7,995 nucleotides of DNA, from NCBI GenBank assembly GCA_030679805.1, contig JAUXST010000704.1, forward strand, positions 1 to 7,995, written 5' to 3'. The stretch is from Reyranella sp. (GTDB taxonomy: Bacteria; Pseudomonadota; Alphaproteobacteria; Reyranellales; Reyranellaceae). Shown here piece by piece: positions 1 to 5,085 of this stretch (its first letter is position 1; each line of letters begins with the position of its first letter). Made by a program: the position numbers and the translations under genes. The notes below the pieces were generated by a model. It had not been told where the DNA came from. It saw only the letters and a program-made list of their open reading frames with translations, and did not search any database.

Positions 1-372
1 TACAGCCAGGATCTGCGGGAGCGGGTTGTTGGCGCGATAGAGGATGGGCTGTCGACGCGCCAAGCGGCGGCGCGCTTCTCGATCGGCATAGCGACGGCGG
101 GGGCGTGGAGCCGGCTGAAGCGTTCTCAGGGCGACGTTCGGCCGGCCAAACAGGGTAAGCCGAAGGGCTCGGTGCTCGATGCCCACGCGGACTTCATCCT
201 GGGGGCACTGAGAGAGCAGCCCGATCTGACCCTCGACGAGATGGCCGAGCGGCTTGCCGCGGAGCGCGACGTGCGGGTGGTCAGGACGGCGGTCTGGAAG
301 TTCCTCGACCGGCACGACATGACGCATAAAAAAAGACCGCGCATGCCAGTGAGCAAGAACGCCCTGACGTAA
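1..372 (+). CDS. IS630 transposase, upstream frame (orfA, 5' partial)
   Basis: This is the N-terminal DNA-binding part of an IS630 transposase, which recognises the ends of the element. The 123 visible residues contain a helix-turn-helix around residues 18-40 (LSTRQAAARF and following) and a second winged-helix-like block with LTLDEMAERLAAE at about residues 76-88, as usual in this family. The start codon lies left of the window. The frame ends at a TAA at 370-372, shortly after a run of seven A at 328-334, and the catalytic domain continues in the -1 frame. Alone this product would have no catalytic residues. It could act as an inhibitor or DNA-binding partner, which is inference. Family assignment is firm. 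Confidence 0.85.
   Translation, partial: YSQDLRERVVGAIEDGLSTRQAAARFSIGIATAGAWSRLKRSQGDVRPAKQGKPKGSVLDAHADFILGALREQPDLTLDEMAERLAAERDVRVVRTAVWKFLDRHDMTHKKRPRMPVSKNALT
328..335 (+). other. Probable programmed -1 frameshift site (A7G)
   Basis: Seven A followed by G lie where the upstream transposase frame and the catalytic frame overlap. The zero frame reads CAT AAA AAA AGA. Slipping back one base on AAA gives AAG and then the frame that carries the DDE domain. Many IS630-type elements split the transposase this way at an A run. No downstream pseudoknot was worked out. An ordinary inactivating indel is the alternative. Confidence 0.6.
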
Positions 373-935
373 AGGCCGCCCGCGAGCGGTGGCTCGACGA
401 GCAGCCCGGGTTCGATCCGCAGAGCCTGGTCTTCATCGACGAAAGCGGGCTATCGACCAAGATGGCACGCCTGCGCGGTTGGGCGCCGAAAGGCCAACGC
501 TGCTACGCCGCCATCCCGCACGGACACTGGAAGACCGTTACCTTCGTCGGCGGATTGACCCTTGCCGGCTTCATCGCGCCGATGCTGCTCGACGGGCCGA
601 TGGACGGCGAGGTCTTCCGGGCTTGGTGCGAGCAGATGTTGGCCCCGGCATTGCGCCCGGGCGACATCGTCATCATGGACAATCTGGCCGCCCACAAGGT
701 CGAGGGCGTCAGGCAGGCCATCGAAGCCTGTGGGGCAACACTGCTCTACCTGCCGCCCTACAGTCCCGATCTCAATCCCATCGAGAATGCCTTCGCCAAG
801 CTCAAGGCCCACGTCCGAAAGGACGCTGCTCGAACCATCGAAGCCCTCGAAACTGCAGCGGCAGACGCTCTCCAAACCTTCAAGCCAATCGAATGTGAAA
901 ACTTCTTCACACATGCAGGCTATGGCTTCGATTAA
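333..935 (+). CDS. IS630 transposase, downstream frame (orfB, DDE catalytic domain)
   Basis: This is the catalytic RNase H-like domain of the IS630/Tc1 transposase, which cuts and joins the element at TA targets. The triad is visible: Asp in FIDES (438-440), Asp in IVIMDN (678-680) and Glu in DLNPIEN (783-785). The last two are 35 residues apart, the DD34E spacing of the superfamily. The LPPYSPDLNPIE block is a strong family signature. Coding in this frame is continuous from the A7 run at 328-334 to TAA at 933-935. An internal ATG at 462 lies after the first catalytic Asp, so translation from there would be inactive; I therefore treat the domain as joined to orfA by frameshift, about 311 visible residues in all, normal for the family. 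The catalytic domain appears intact. Confidence 0.88.
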   Translation, partial: KTAHASEQERPDVKAARERWLDEQPGFDPQSLVFIDESGLSTKMARLRGWAPKGQRCYAAIPHGHWKTVTFVGGLTLAGFIAPMLLDGPMDGEVFRAWCEQMLAPALRPGDIVIMDNLAAHKVEGVRQAIEACGATLLYLPPYSPDLNPIENAFAKLKAHVRKDAARTIEALETAAADALQTFKPIECENFFTHAGYGFD

Positions 936-964
936 CGGGAATCTGCTCTAGGCGTGGATTGTCG

Positions 965-1441
965 CTAAATCATATCGCCGAAGTCGGGGTCCTCGATACG
1001 GGCCAGCCGTTCCGAGGCCAGGCGCGCGCAGTCGATCAGCAGCGCCTTGCGACGGGCGGCGGCGACCGGCCGGCGCGGCGGCGCGCGCAGGATCTCGCCG
1101 CCGTAGGCGTCGGCCACGATCAGGCCGGTCTCCTCGGGAATGAGCGATTGCGGAAAGTCGACGGGGACGGCGACGTAGAGCTGGTCGCACCAGTCGAGAT
1201 AGTCGGGCCACTTGCCGTCGACGCGCCAGTCCTCGATCGATGATTTTACCTCGACGATGACGAGTTCGCCGCCGCGGCCGACGGCGAAAATGTCGGCGCG
1301 CCGGCCATCGGGCAGCGGCAGTTCGAGCAGCACCGAATGGCCCGCCTGGCGCATCAGCCGGCAGGCGCCGCGGCAGACAGCGATGGTGACCTCGGGACGC
1401 GCCTGCCGTGCTGTGGGCAATGGGTCGGGCGATGGGTCCAT
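965..1441 (-). CDS. mmcB: MmcB-family DNA repair protein (PD-(D/E)XK nuclease fold)
   Basis: The protein has 158 residues and resembles the alphaproteobacterial MmcB family, linked in Caulobacter to mitomycin C resistance and the SOS response. The core shows a PD-(D/E)XK nuclease pattern: Asp50 in RRADIFAV, then Glu64 and Lys66 in VIVEVKSS, followed by the WRVDGKWPDYLDWCDQLYVAVP block typical of this family. It is probably cytosolic and DNA-acting; its exact biochemical activity is not known to me. The ATG at 1439-1441 gives the family's usual length, although the Shine-Dalgarno is weak. It lies 87 bp downstream of the Sel1 gene on the same strand and may be read with it. Its stop is only 15 bp from the end of the IS, which cuts it off from any original downstream gene. 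No alphaproteobacterial LexA box (GTTC-N7-GTTC) is visible in the 87 bp upstream. Confidence 0.85.
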   Translation of the reverse strand: MDPSPDPLPTARQARPEVTIAVCRGACRLMRQAGHSVLLELPLPDGRRADIFAVGRGGELVIVEVKSSIEDWRVDGKWPDYLDWCDQLYVAVPVDFPQSLIPEETGLIVADAYGGEILRAPPRRPVAAARRKALLIDCARLASERLARIEDPDFGDMI

Positions 1442-1472
1442 GGCGGCGAAACCTAGTGCTTCGTACGTCGTC

Positions 1473-1487
1473 TGGCGATTGTCGCCA
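1473..1487. repeat. 15-nt palindrome upstream of mmcB
   Basis: TGGCGA and TCGCCA are separated by TTG, making a perfect 6-bp inverted repeat about 32 bp before the mmcB start. It could be an operator or a small RNA hairpin in the gap after the Sel1 gene. It has no T tract, so it is not a clear terminator. It could be chance in GC-rich DNA. Confidence 0.35.
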
Positions 1488-1528
1488 TGCTGGTCGCCGA
1501 GCCGTGTCGCCTAGGTTGGGGGCGATTA

Positions 1529-2728
1529 TCAGGGCTTCGGCGGGTTGAGGCGCGGCGGCGCCGGGTCGATCGGCAGCTCCGGCGCCGGTGTAAATTTTTG
1601 CGCTAGAGCCTCTGCCCGTTTACGGTCGCGGTCGGGCAGTTGATCGACGGACTTCTCCCGGATCGTGCGCGACTCGGGATGGCCGCCACGTTCGGCCAGG
1701 AGCAGCCATTTGTAGCCTTCGACCGGGTCTGCTGTGCCGGCTGCACCGTTCATCAACATGATGCCGAAGGCGTTCTGGGCCTCCGTTTGTCCCTGCTGCG
1801 CGGCCCGTCCATACCAGAGCTGGGCCTGCTGCAGATCTCGCGTAACGCCGGCGCCGGCATAGTAGGCATTGGCAAGCTTGAACTGGGCTGATGGCACGCC
1901 AGCACGCGCAGCGACTTCCAACCAGGTGATCGCTGTTTGCAGGGTCTTCTCGTTCATTGCCTTGTCGCGCGAGGCGGGCGTCCGCGCCGCCATATCGCCC
2001 AGCGCGAGGGCGGCCTCGGGAACTCCGCTCTGCTGCGCATGTATCAGCCAACGCTGGGAGGCGACCACGTCGCGTTTGATGCCGACCCCGTCGGCAAGGG
2101 CCAAGCCGTAGCGGAGCGCGGCTAGTGGATGACCCTTCTCGGCCGCCTGTCGATAGAGGTTGGCGGCGCGGACGGGATCGGCGCTGACCGGCCCCATGCT
2201 CTCTTCCATGGCGCGGCCCAAGACATAAAGCGCGTAAGGATCGCCATTGACGGCCGCTTTTTCGAGCCAGGCGCGCGCTTGGACGAGGTCGCGGGGCACG
2301 CCCTGGCCGCGCAGGTAGAGCGTCCCGAGATTGAGTTGGGCGCGTCGGTGGCCCTTTTCGGCGGCCCGCTCGAACAGTTCGACGGCCCGCGCTTCGTTGC
2401 GCGGCGTGCCGCCATCGCCCTGGGCGAAGACCAGCGCCAACCTGTGTGCGCCCTCGGCCGAACCGGCGTCGGCGGATTGCTGGATCAGCCGCAAGCCCTC
2501 GCGCTGGAGGCCTCGCTCCAACAGGATCGCACCCAGCCATGCAACAGCGTCGGCGTCGGCCGGCGGCAGTGCCCGCAGCGACGATTCGGCGGCGGCAAGG
2601 TTGCCGGCCCGGTACGCCGCCACCGCTGCGCGCAAGGCCGGCGAGACGTCGCTTGTATCGTTCGATTGAGCGTGAGCGACAGTCGCGGCGAGAAGTGCCG
2701 CGAACGGCACGCCTCGCCTCGCGATCAT
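1529..2728 (-). CDS. Exported Sel1-like repeat (TPR-like) protein
   Basis: The protein has 399 residues, with a signal peptide (MIARRGVPFAALLAATVAHA, likely cleaved before Gln21) and about eight Sel1-like repeats from about residue 60 to 350. Examples are AEGAHRLALVFAQGDGG, AQLNLGTLYLRGQGVPRD and AQFKLANAYYAGAGVTRD. A proline-rich tail (PAPELPIDPAPPRLNPPKP) closes it. Sel1 repeats form a helical scaffold for protein contacts, and the signal peptide places it in the periplasm or envelope. The partner is unknown. An upstream in-frame extension to 2860 exists but would put the signal peptide inside the protein and overlap the neighbour heavily. The start at 2726-2728 overlaps the upstream stop as ATGA, which indicates translational coupling. 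Confidence 0.88.
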   Translation of the reverse strand: MIARRGVPFAALLAATVAHAQSNDTSDVSPALRAAVAAYRAGNLAAAESSLRALPPADADAVAWLGAILLERGLQREGLRLIQQSADAGSAEGAHRLALVFAQGDGGTPRNEARAVELFERAAEKGHRRAQLNLGTLYLRGQGVPRDLVQARAWLEKAAVNGDPYALYVLGRAMEESMGPVSADPVRAANLYRQAAEKGHPLAALRYGLALADGVGIKRDVVASQRWLIHAQQSGVPEAALALGDMAARTPASRDKAMNEKTLQTAITWLEVAARAGVPSAQFKLANAYYAGAGVTRDLQQAQLWYGRAAQQGQTEAQNAFGIMLMNGAAGTADPVEGYKWLLLAERGGHPESRTIREKSVDQLPDRDRKRAEALAQKFTPAPELPIDPAPPRLNPPKP

Positions 2729-3222
2729 TTGCTCTTGAAAGAGTAGGCCAGCGCCGCCGCCTTGGCCTTGGCGATTTCGTCCGGACTGAGGTCGCGAGCC
2801 GCCTGCTCGAGCGCGAGGTTGGCGTTGGGTACGTTCCAGCGCCCGGCGATGGCGATCCACTTGTAGGCCTCGAAGGAACTCTTCGGCACGCCGTTTCCTT
2901 CAGCAAAGGCGCCGGCCAGCGGGATCATGGCCGGCAGGTAGCCGCGCTCGGCGGCATCCAGCAGCAGTGGCGCGGCTTTGCTGACGTCGAGGAGCTTCGA
3001 TTCGGCGCCGCCGTAGACGTAGAAACCAAGGAGAAATTCGGCGCGCGGATCGCGCTCCTTGGCAAGGGGCTGAAGCTCCTTCTCGGCGGTCGCCACGTCG
3101 CCACTCTGCAACGCCTTGAGAGCCTCCTCGAAGCCGGCGGCAGCAGGCTGCGCCATGAATGTCAGCATCAGGGCGGCGGCGGGCACGCAGAGCAGGGATC
3201 GAATGGAATGGATGTATCGCAC
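2725..3222 (-). CDS. Small exported Sel1-like repeat protein
   Basis: The predicted precursor has 165 residues. A signal sequence covers residues 1-29 (hydrophobic LLCVPAAALMLTFMAQPAAA, cleavage likely before Gly30). After it come a TPR-like helix pair (FEEALKALQSGDVATAEKEL) and about two Sel1 repeats (PRAEFLLGFYVYGG; YLPAMIPLAGAFAEGNGVPKSS followed by FEAYKWIAIA). I chose the GTG at 3220-3222 because gggagt lies 8 nt before it (3231-3236) and the signal peptide then starts properly. An ATG at 3264 would add 14 unlike residues. It is the first gene of a coupled pair with the larger Sel1 protein, whose ATG overlaps this TGA. The similar architecture suggests a shared envelope role. Function beyond a protein-binding scaffold is unknown. 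Confidence 0.82.
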   Translation of the reverse strand: MRYIHSIRSLLCVPAAALMLTFMAQPAAAGFEEALKALQSGDVATAEKELQPLAKERDPRAEFLLGFYVYGGAESKLLDVSKAAPLLLDAAERGYLPAMIPLAGAFAEGNGVPKSSFEAYKWIAIAGRWNVPNANLALEQAARDLSPDEIAKAKAAALAYSFKSK

Positions 3223-3230
3223 AGGCGAGG

Positions 3231-3236
3231 ACTCCC
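3231..3236 (-). promoter_or_regulatory. Ribosome binding site deciding the GTG start
   Basis: On the minus strand this reads GGGAGT, 8 nt before the GTG at 3222. It favours the GTG over the upstream ATG at 3264 for the small Sel1 protein. Confidence 0.6.
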
Positions 3237-3398
3237 AATAGCGGCCGCTGCATTGGGCAGCCAATACGGTGGAAAGGCGGTCCGTCTAGCATGGAATTGG
3301 GGCCGAAACACGAAGCGAGGCCGCTCGACGATGCGTCGCTGCCCATGGAGTGTTTGCTGCGTCCATTCGGCACGCGACAAGTCCACGGCAGTTTCACC

Positions 3399-3458
3399 CG
3401 TGTCGCCAAACGTGCGACTTGCGGGTCGCCACTCTCAAATCCGTCTTGCGGCGACACG
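3399..3458. repeat. Nested inverted repeats upstream of the Sel1 pair
   Basis: The outer arms cgtgtcgcc (3399-3407) and ggcgacacg (3450-3458) are perfect 9-bp complements. Inside, GCGAC (3414-3418) and GTCGC (3425-3429) form a second stem with a 6-nt loop. This could be a structured leader on the minus-strand Sel1 transcript or a protein binding region. No function is assigned. Confidence 0.4.
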
Positions 3459-3491
3459 CGGTCGATTTGCCGACAGATCACAGATTTAATT

Positions 3492-3578
3492 GCGTAAGAT
3501 ATTGATATTAAGGGATAAATTAGGATGGATGTCTCGAAGTTCAGCCAAATAGAATTACCTTTTCCGACTATCTTACGC
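3492..3578. repeat. 10-bp inverted repeat in the AT-rich patch
   Basis: gcgtaagata (3492-3501) and tatcttacgc (3569-3578) are perfect complements enclosing 67 nt of AT-rich sequence. The 87-nt unit could be a small non-autonomous element remnant or a regulatory pair. No target-site duplication was identified. Confidence 0.35.
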
Positions 3579-3647
3579 TCGTTGCATGCACAAATTATTG
3601 AGAATTGTAAGGATTGGTCCAAATCAGATATGCAGTTTTGCAGGTGA
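3525..3647 (+). CDS. Possible small ORF, 40 aa, unrecognised
   Basis: An ATG at 3525 is preceded by aaggga (3510-3515) and opens 40 codons ending in TGA at 3645-3647, starting MDVSKFSQIELPFPTILRSL. It is AT-rich and has no recognisable domain. A minus-strand open frame covers the same bases, so coding on either strand is uncertain. The Shine-Dalgarno-like sequence is the only support. Confidence 0.15.
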   Translation: MDVSKFSQIELPFPTILRSLHAQIIENCKDWSKSDMQFCR

Positions 3648-3725
3648 CGAAGCCTAGGATCGTTTGTTAGGCTATTTGCATTAGAGGCTCTGAACAGATG
3701 CTCAAATTCATATCTGAAAGGTATT

Positions 3726-3812
3726 TTAGCCCAGTTTGGCAGCGCTCTGTCGCCAGAGCTGCCCGTTTCCACCGAGTTTCACATAGCCCGCCGGCGGCCC
3801 CCAAGCCGCCAT
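3726..3812 (-). CDS. Possible small ORF, 28 aa, unrecognised
   Basis: On the minus strand an ATG at 3810-3812 follows an AAGGGG-type ribosome site by about 8 nt and encodes MAAWGPPAGYVKLGGNGQLW and eight more residues before TAA. It lies inside the hairpin cluster, so the bases may instead be non-coding RNA. I do not recognise the product. Confidence 0.2.
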   Translation of the reverse strand: MAAWGPPAGYVKLGGNGQLWRQSAAKLG

Positions 3813-3922
3813 CGTCGAAGTCCCCTTTCCACACACCCCAAGACTTCGACAATCCCACACAGACCCAGGCGGGCTTCTAAGGAAGGCCGGTCGTTCCCCA
3901 AGCGGCCGGCCTTTCGTATTTT
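3738..3922 (+). ncRNA. Candidate structured RNA ending in a terminator-like hairpin
   Basis: Four strong stems lie in succession. ggcagc+tctg pairs with cagagctgcc (3738-3763; 10 bp, one 2-nt bulge, tcgc loop). ggcggc pairs with gccgcc (3793-3810). gtcgaagtc pairs with gacttcgac (3814-3850; perfect 9 bp). An 11-bp stem at 3883-3913 is followed by tcgtatttt. This density of perfect stems, with a terminator at the end and no supported protein, fits a plus-strand small RNA. It does not match tmRNA, RNase P, SRP or 6S RNA by eye. No promoter or 5' end was located, so the start is arbitrary. Confidence 0.3.
3883..3922 (+). terminator. Rho-independent-terminator-like hairpin
   Basis: aaggccggtcg (3883-3893) pairs with cggccggcctt (3903-3913), 11 bp including one G-U, with a 9-nt loop, then tcgtatttt. 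The T tract is interrupted, so it is only moderate as a terminator. On the minus strand no T-rich tail follows, so plus-strand termination is favoured. Confidence 0.5.
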
Positions 3923-3972
3923 CGAGGCGCGTTGTTCGCAAAGGACCGCGTCCGTGGCGGTTGCCCCTGACC

Positions 3973-3990
3973 AACGCCGGGAACGGCGTT
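3973..3990. repeat. 7-bp hairpin with GGAA tetraloop
   Basis: aacgccg (3973-3979) and cggcgtt (3984-3990) enclose ggaa, a GNRA-type tetraloop if transcribed from the plus strand. No T tract follows. It lies between the terminator-like hairpin and the AT-rich TetR promoter region. Its role is unknown. Confidence 0.35.
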
Positions 3991-4133
3991 CATGCAGGCT
4001 GGGCAAGCCGGATATTTGCGATTCGCCGCAGCATTAGACTTACCAAAAACGCCTATCTTGGGAAAAAAATGCAGCAAAATCAGGCTGCCTGTTCGTCGTG
4101 ATATGCATTTTTGCAAGTTACATTCGAATAGTG

Positions 4134-4167
4134 TCCTGTTAGGATTGAGTTATTAACGAAATTCCTA
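4134..4167. promoter_or_regulatory. Candidate operator upstream of the TetR-type gene
   Basis: Within 50 bp before the TetR start lie TCCT-GTT-AGGA (4134-4144), the odd palindrome GTTATTAAC (4149-4157) and a further TCCTA (4163-4167) that is complementary to TAGGA at 4140-4144. TetR regulators commonly bind palindromes in their own promoter region. The surrounding sequence is AT-rich, as expected of a promoter. Binding is inferred. Confidence 0.35.
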
Positions 4168-4183
4168 TTATATTGGTTTTAAT

Positions 4184-4834
4184 ATGAAAATTATCGGATT
4201 TCCCATCGACGTTTCACGTTCGCAGGACGGCCGGGTCGTGCGTGGCCTGCGAACCCGCCAATCCCTAATCCAGTCGACCTTGGATCTCATTCAGGCAGGC
4301 GATGTGGAGCCGACCTCGGCGGCCATTGCGACCATCGCCGGGGTCTCCAGCCGCGCGCTCTTTCAGCACTTTACGAGTCTCGCGGATCTCTACGCTGCGG
4401 CTTTCGACCTAGCCGTCAGCCGGGCGTTCGATGCCAACGGTCCGGTGGATGCTGCGGCGCCGCTCTCCAACCGCATCGACCTGCTGGTGTCCGATCGCGC
4501 CCAGCTCTTCGAGGAATGGTTGCCGGTTTGGCATTTTGCCGAGCGCGTCCGCAGCGTGGCGCCGGCGGTCGGGCTGGGCGTGGCCCAGTTGCGCAGGCTC
4601 CTGCGCGAGCGCCTCGCGGTCTGGTTCGCGACCGAACTCGGCAATCTCCATCCGGCTGCGCACGATCTGGTGCTCGACTCGCTCGACGTCGCCTTTGGCC
4701 TCGATAGCTGGATGAATATGCGCGAGCAGCTGCGGCTATCTCCGGTCCACGCGTCGCGCACGTGGCGATTCACCGCCGAGGCGATCGTCCACCAGGCCCT
4801 GACGGTCCCCAATCGCCCCGTGGCGATGGCCTGA
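4184..4834 (+). CDS. TetR/AcrR-family transcriptional regulator
   Basis: The protein has 216 residues, a usual length for TetR regulators. The N-terminal helix-turn-helix spans about residues 24-70. It includes TSAAIATIAGVSSRALFQHFTS, where the recognition helix and the F-x-H-F turn match the family, followed by LADLYAAAF. The C-terminal part (about 75-210) would be the ligand-binding and dimerisation domain, whose sequence gives no ligand clue. The ATG at 4184 has no clear Shine-Dalgarno. A GTG near 4238 (VRGLRTRQ) would still keep the whole HTH, so the start is uncertain. Palindromes upstream suggest autoregulation. The gene for a small membrane protein follows 58 bp later on the same strand and could be a target. 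Confidence 0.87.
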   Translation: MKIIGFPIDVSRSQDGRVVRGLRTRQSLIQSTLDLIQAGDVEPTSAAIATIAGVSSRALFQHFTSLADLYAAAFDLAVSRAFDANGPVDAAAPLSNRIDLLVSDRAQLFEEWLPVWHFAERVRSVAPAVGLGVAQLRRLLRERLAVWFATELGNLHPAAHDLVLDSLDVAFGLDSWMNMREQLRLSPVHASRTWRFTAEAIVHQALTVPNRPVAMA

Positions 4835-4868
4835 CAGGCCGTCGTGGACGAAGCTCTCTTCTCGCGCG

Positions 4869-4884
4869 CCTCAAGGCTCTGAGG
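4869..4884 (+). promoter_or_regulatory. Hairpin overlapping the ribosome site of the small membrane protein
   Basis: cctca (4869-4873) can pair with tgagg (4880-4884), and the second arm contains the GAGG Shine-Dalgarno 8 nt before the GTG at 4893. The 5-bp stem with 6-nt loop could lower translation. It is short and could be chance. Confidence 0.3.
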
Positions 4885-4892
4885 ATTTAGTA

Positions 4893-5075
4893 GTGTTCCA
4901 GATCGTCGGTTCTATTCTGGCTCTTGTCGCGGTCGTCGCCACCCTTGCCGCGGCACCCGTCTACGGCATTTTCTTCGCCGTCGCCACACTGTGCTGGGTC
5001 GTCAAGGCCAAGCCAGCACAGGCTACCAGGATCGAATACTATGCCGCCGACGGCGGCATAGTCATTCTGGCTTAG
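4893..5075 (+). CDS. Small hydrophobic protein, probable membrane protein
   Basis: The product has 60 residues and is not recognised. The GTG start has a good ribosome site (gagg, 4881-4884). Residues 3-37 are almost wholly hydrophobic (IVGSILALVAVVATL, then PVYGIFFAVATLCWVV), enough for one long or two short membrane helices. A polar tail follows (KAKPAQATRIEYYAADGG). It lies 58 bp after the TetR gene on the same strand and may be co-transcribed. The last codons fall inside a perfect palindrome (5038-5062), so the tail sequence is constrained by that DNA or RNA structure. The antisense frame is also open but lacks any support. Confidence 0.5.
   Translation: MFQIVGSILALVAVVATLAAAPVYGIFFAVATLCWVVKAKPAQATRIEYYAADGGIVILA
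5038..5062. repeat. Perfect 25-nt palindrome between convergent genes
   Basis: actatgccgccg (5038-5049) and cggcggcatagt (5051-5062) are perfect 12-bp complements around a single central A. It overlaps the end of the small membrane protein ORF and lies 23 bp beyond the stop of the convergent cytochrome c gene. It may act as a bidirectional transcript-end hairpin. There is no T tract on either side, so a classic terminator is not shown. Confidence 0.6.
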
Positions 5076-5085
5076 ACGAACGCGA

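Larger units (their letters stand above)
1..950 (+). mobile_element. IS630-family insertion sequence, left end outside window
   Basis: The region encodes a two-frame IS630/Tc1-type transposase with a DDE triad. The first readable residues (YSQDLRERVV) look like the region just after the usual initiator Met, so only a few codons and the left terminal repeat should be missing; whole length would be about 1 kb. The right end is placed at the TA dinucleotide at 949-950, 14 bp after the transposase stop, because IS630 elements insert at and duplicate TA. This boundary is inferred, since the left end needed to confirm the terminal repeats is not visible. The sequence directly inside the TA (aacgggaatctgctc) is the candidate right terminal repeat. 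Confidence 0.85.
3223..4183. other. Gene-poor, partly AT-rich intergenic region
   Basis: About 960 bp lie between the divergently read Sel1 pair and the TetR gene. No family I recognise is encoded here. Two stretches (about 3475-3730 and 4020-4183) are clearly AT-rich against a GC-rich background, which suggests promoter-rich or transferred DNA. The middle part is GC-rich and full of inverted repeats: 3399-3458, 3738-3763, 3793-3810, 3814-3850, 3883-3913 and 3973-3990. A minus-strand open frame from a GTG at 3772 runs through the AT-rich patch with AT-ending codons, but it continues into the Sel1 gene in another frame. It is therefore at best a remnant. Promoters for the flanking genes must lie here, but I could not fix their boxes. 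Confidence 0.6.

Noticed and set aside
1442..1528. SOS (LexA) box upstream of mmcB
   Set aside because: No GTTC-N7-GTTC direct repeat is present on either strand in this gap. Control from further upstream cannot be excluded.
2729..2860. N-terminal extension of the larger Sel1 protein to 2860
   Set aside because: It would bury the signal peptide and overlap the upstream gene by 136 bp. The ATGA overlap at 2725-2728 is the better start.
1620..2906. 428-codon open frame on the minus strand
   Set aside because: It lies over the two Sel1 genes in another frame, is Arg-rich with no domain, and is a by-product of high GC content.
2446..3489. 347-codon open frame on the plus strand
   Set aside because: It is antisense to both Sel1 genes and has low-complexity Arg/Gly/Ala content with no family features.
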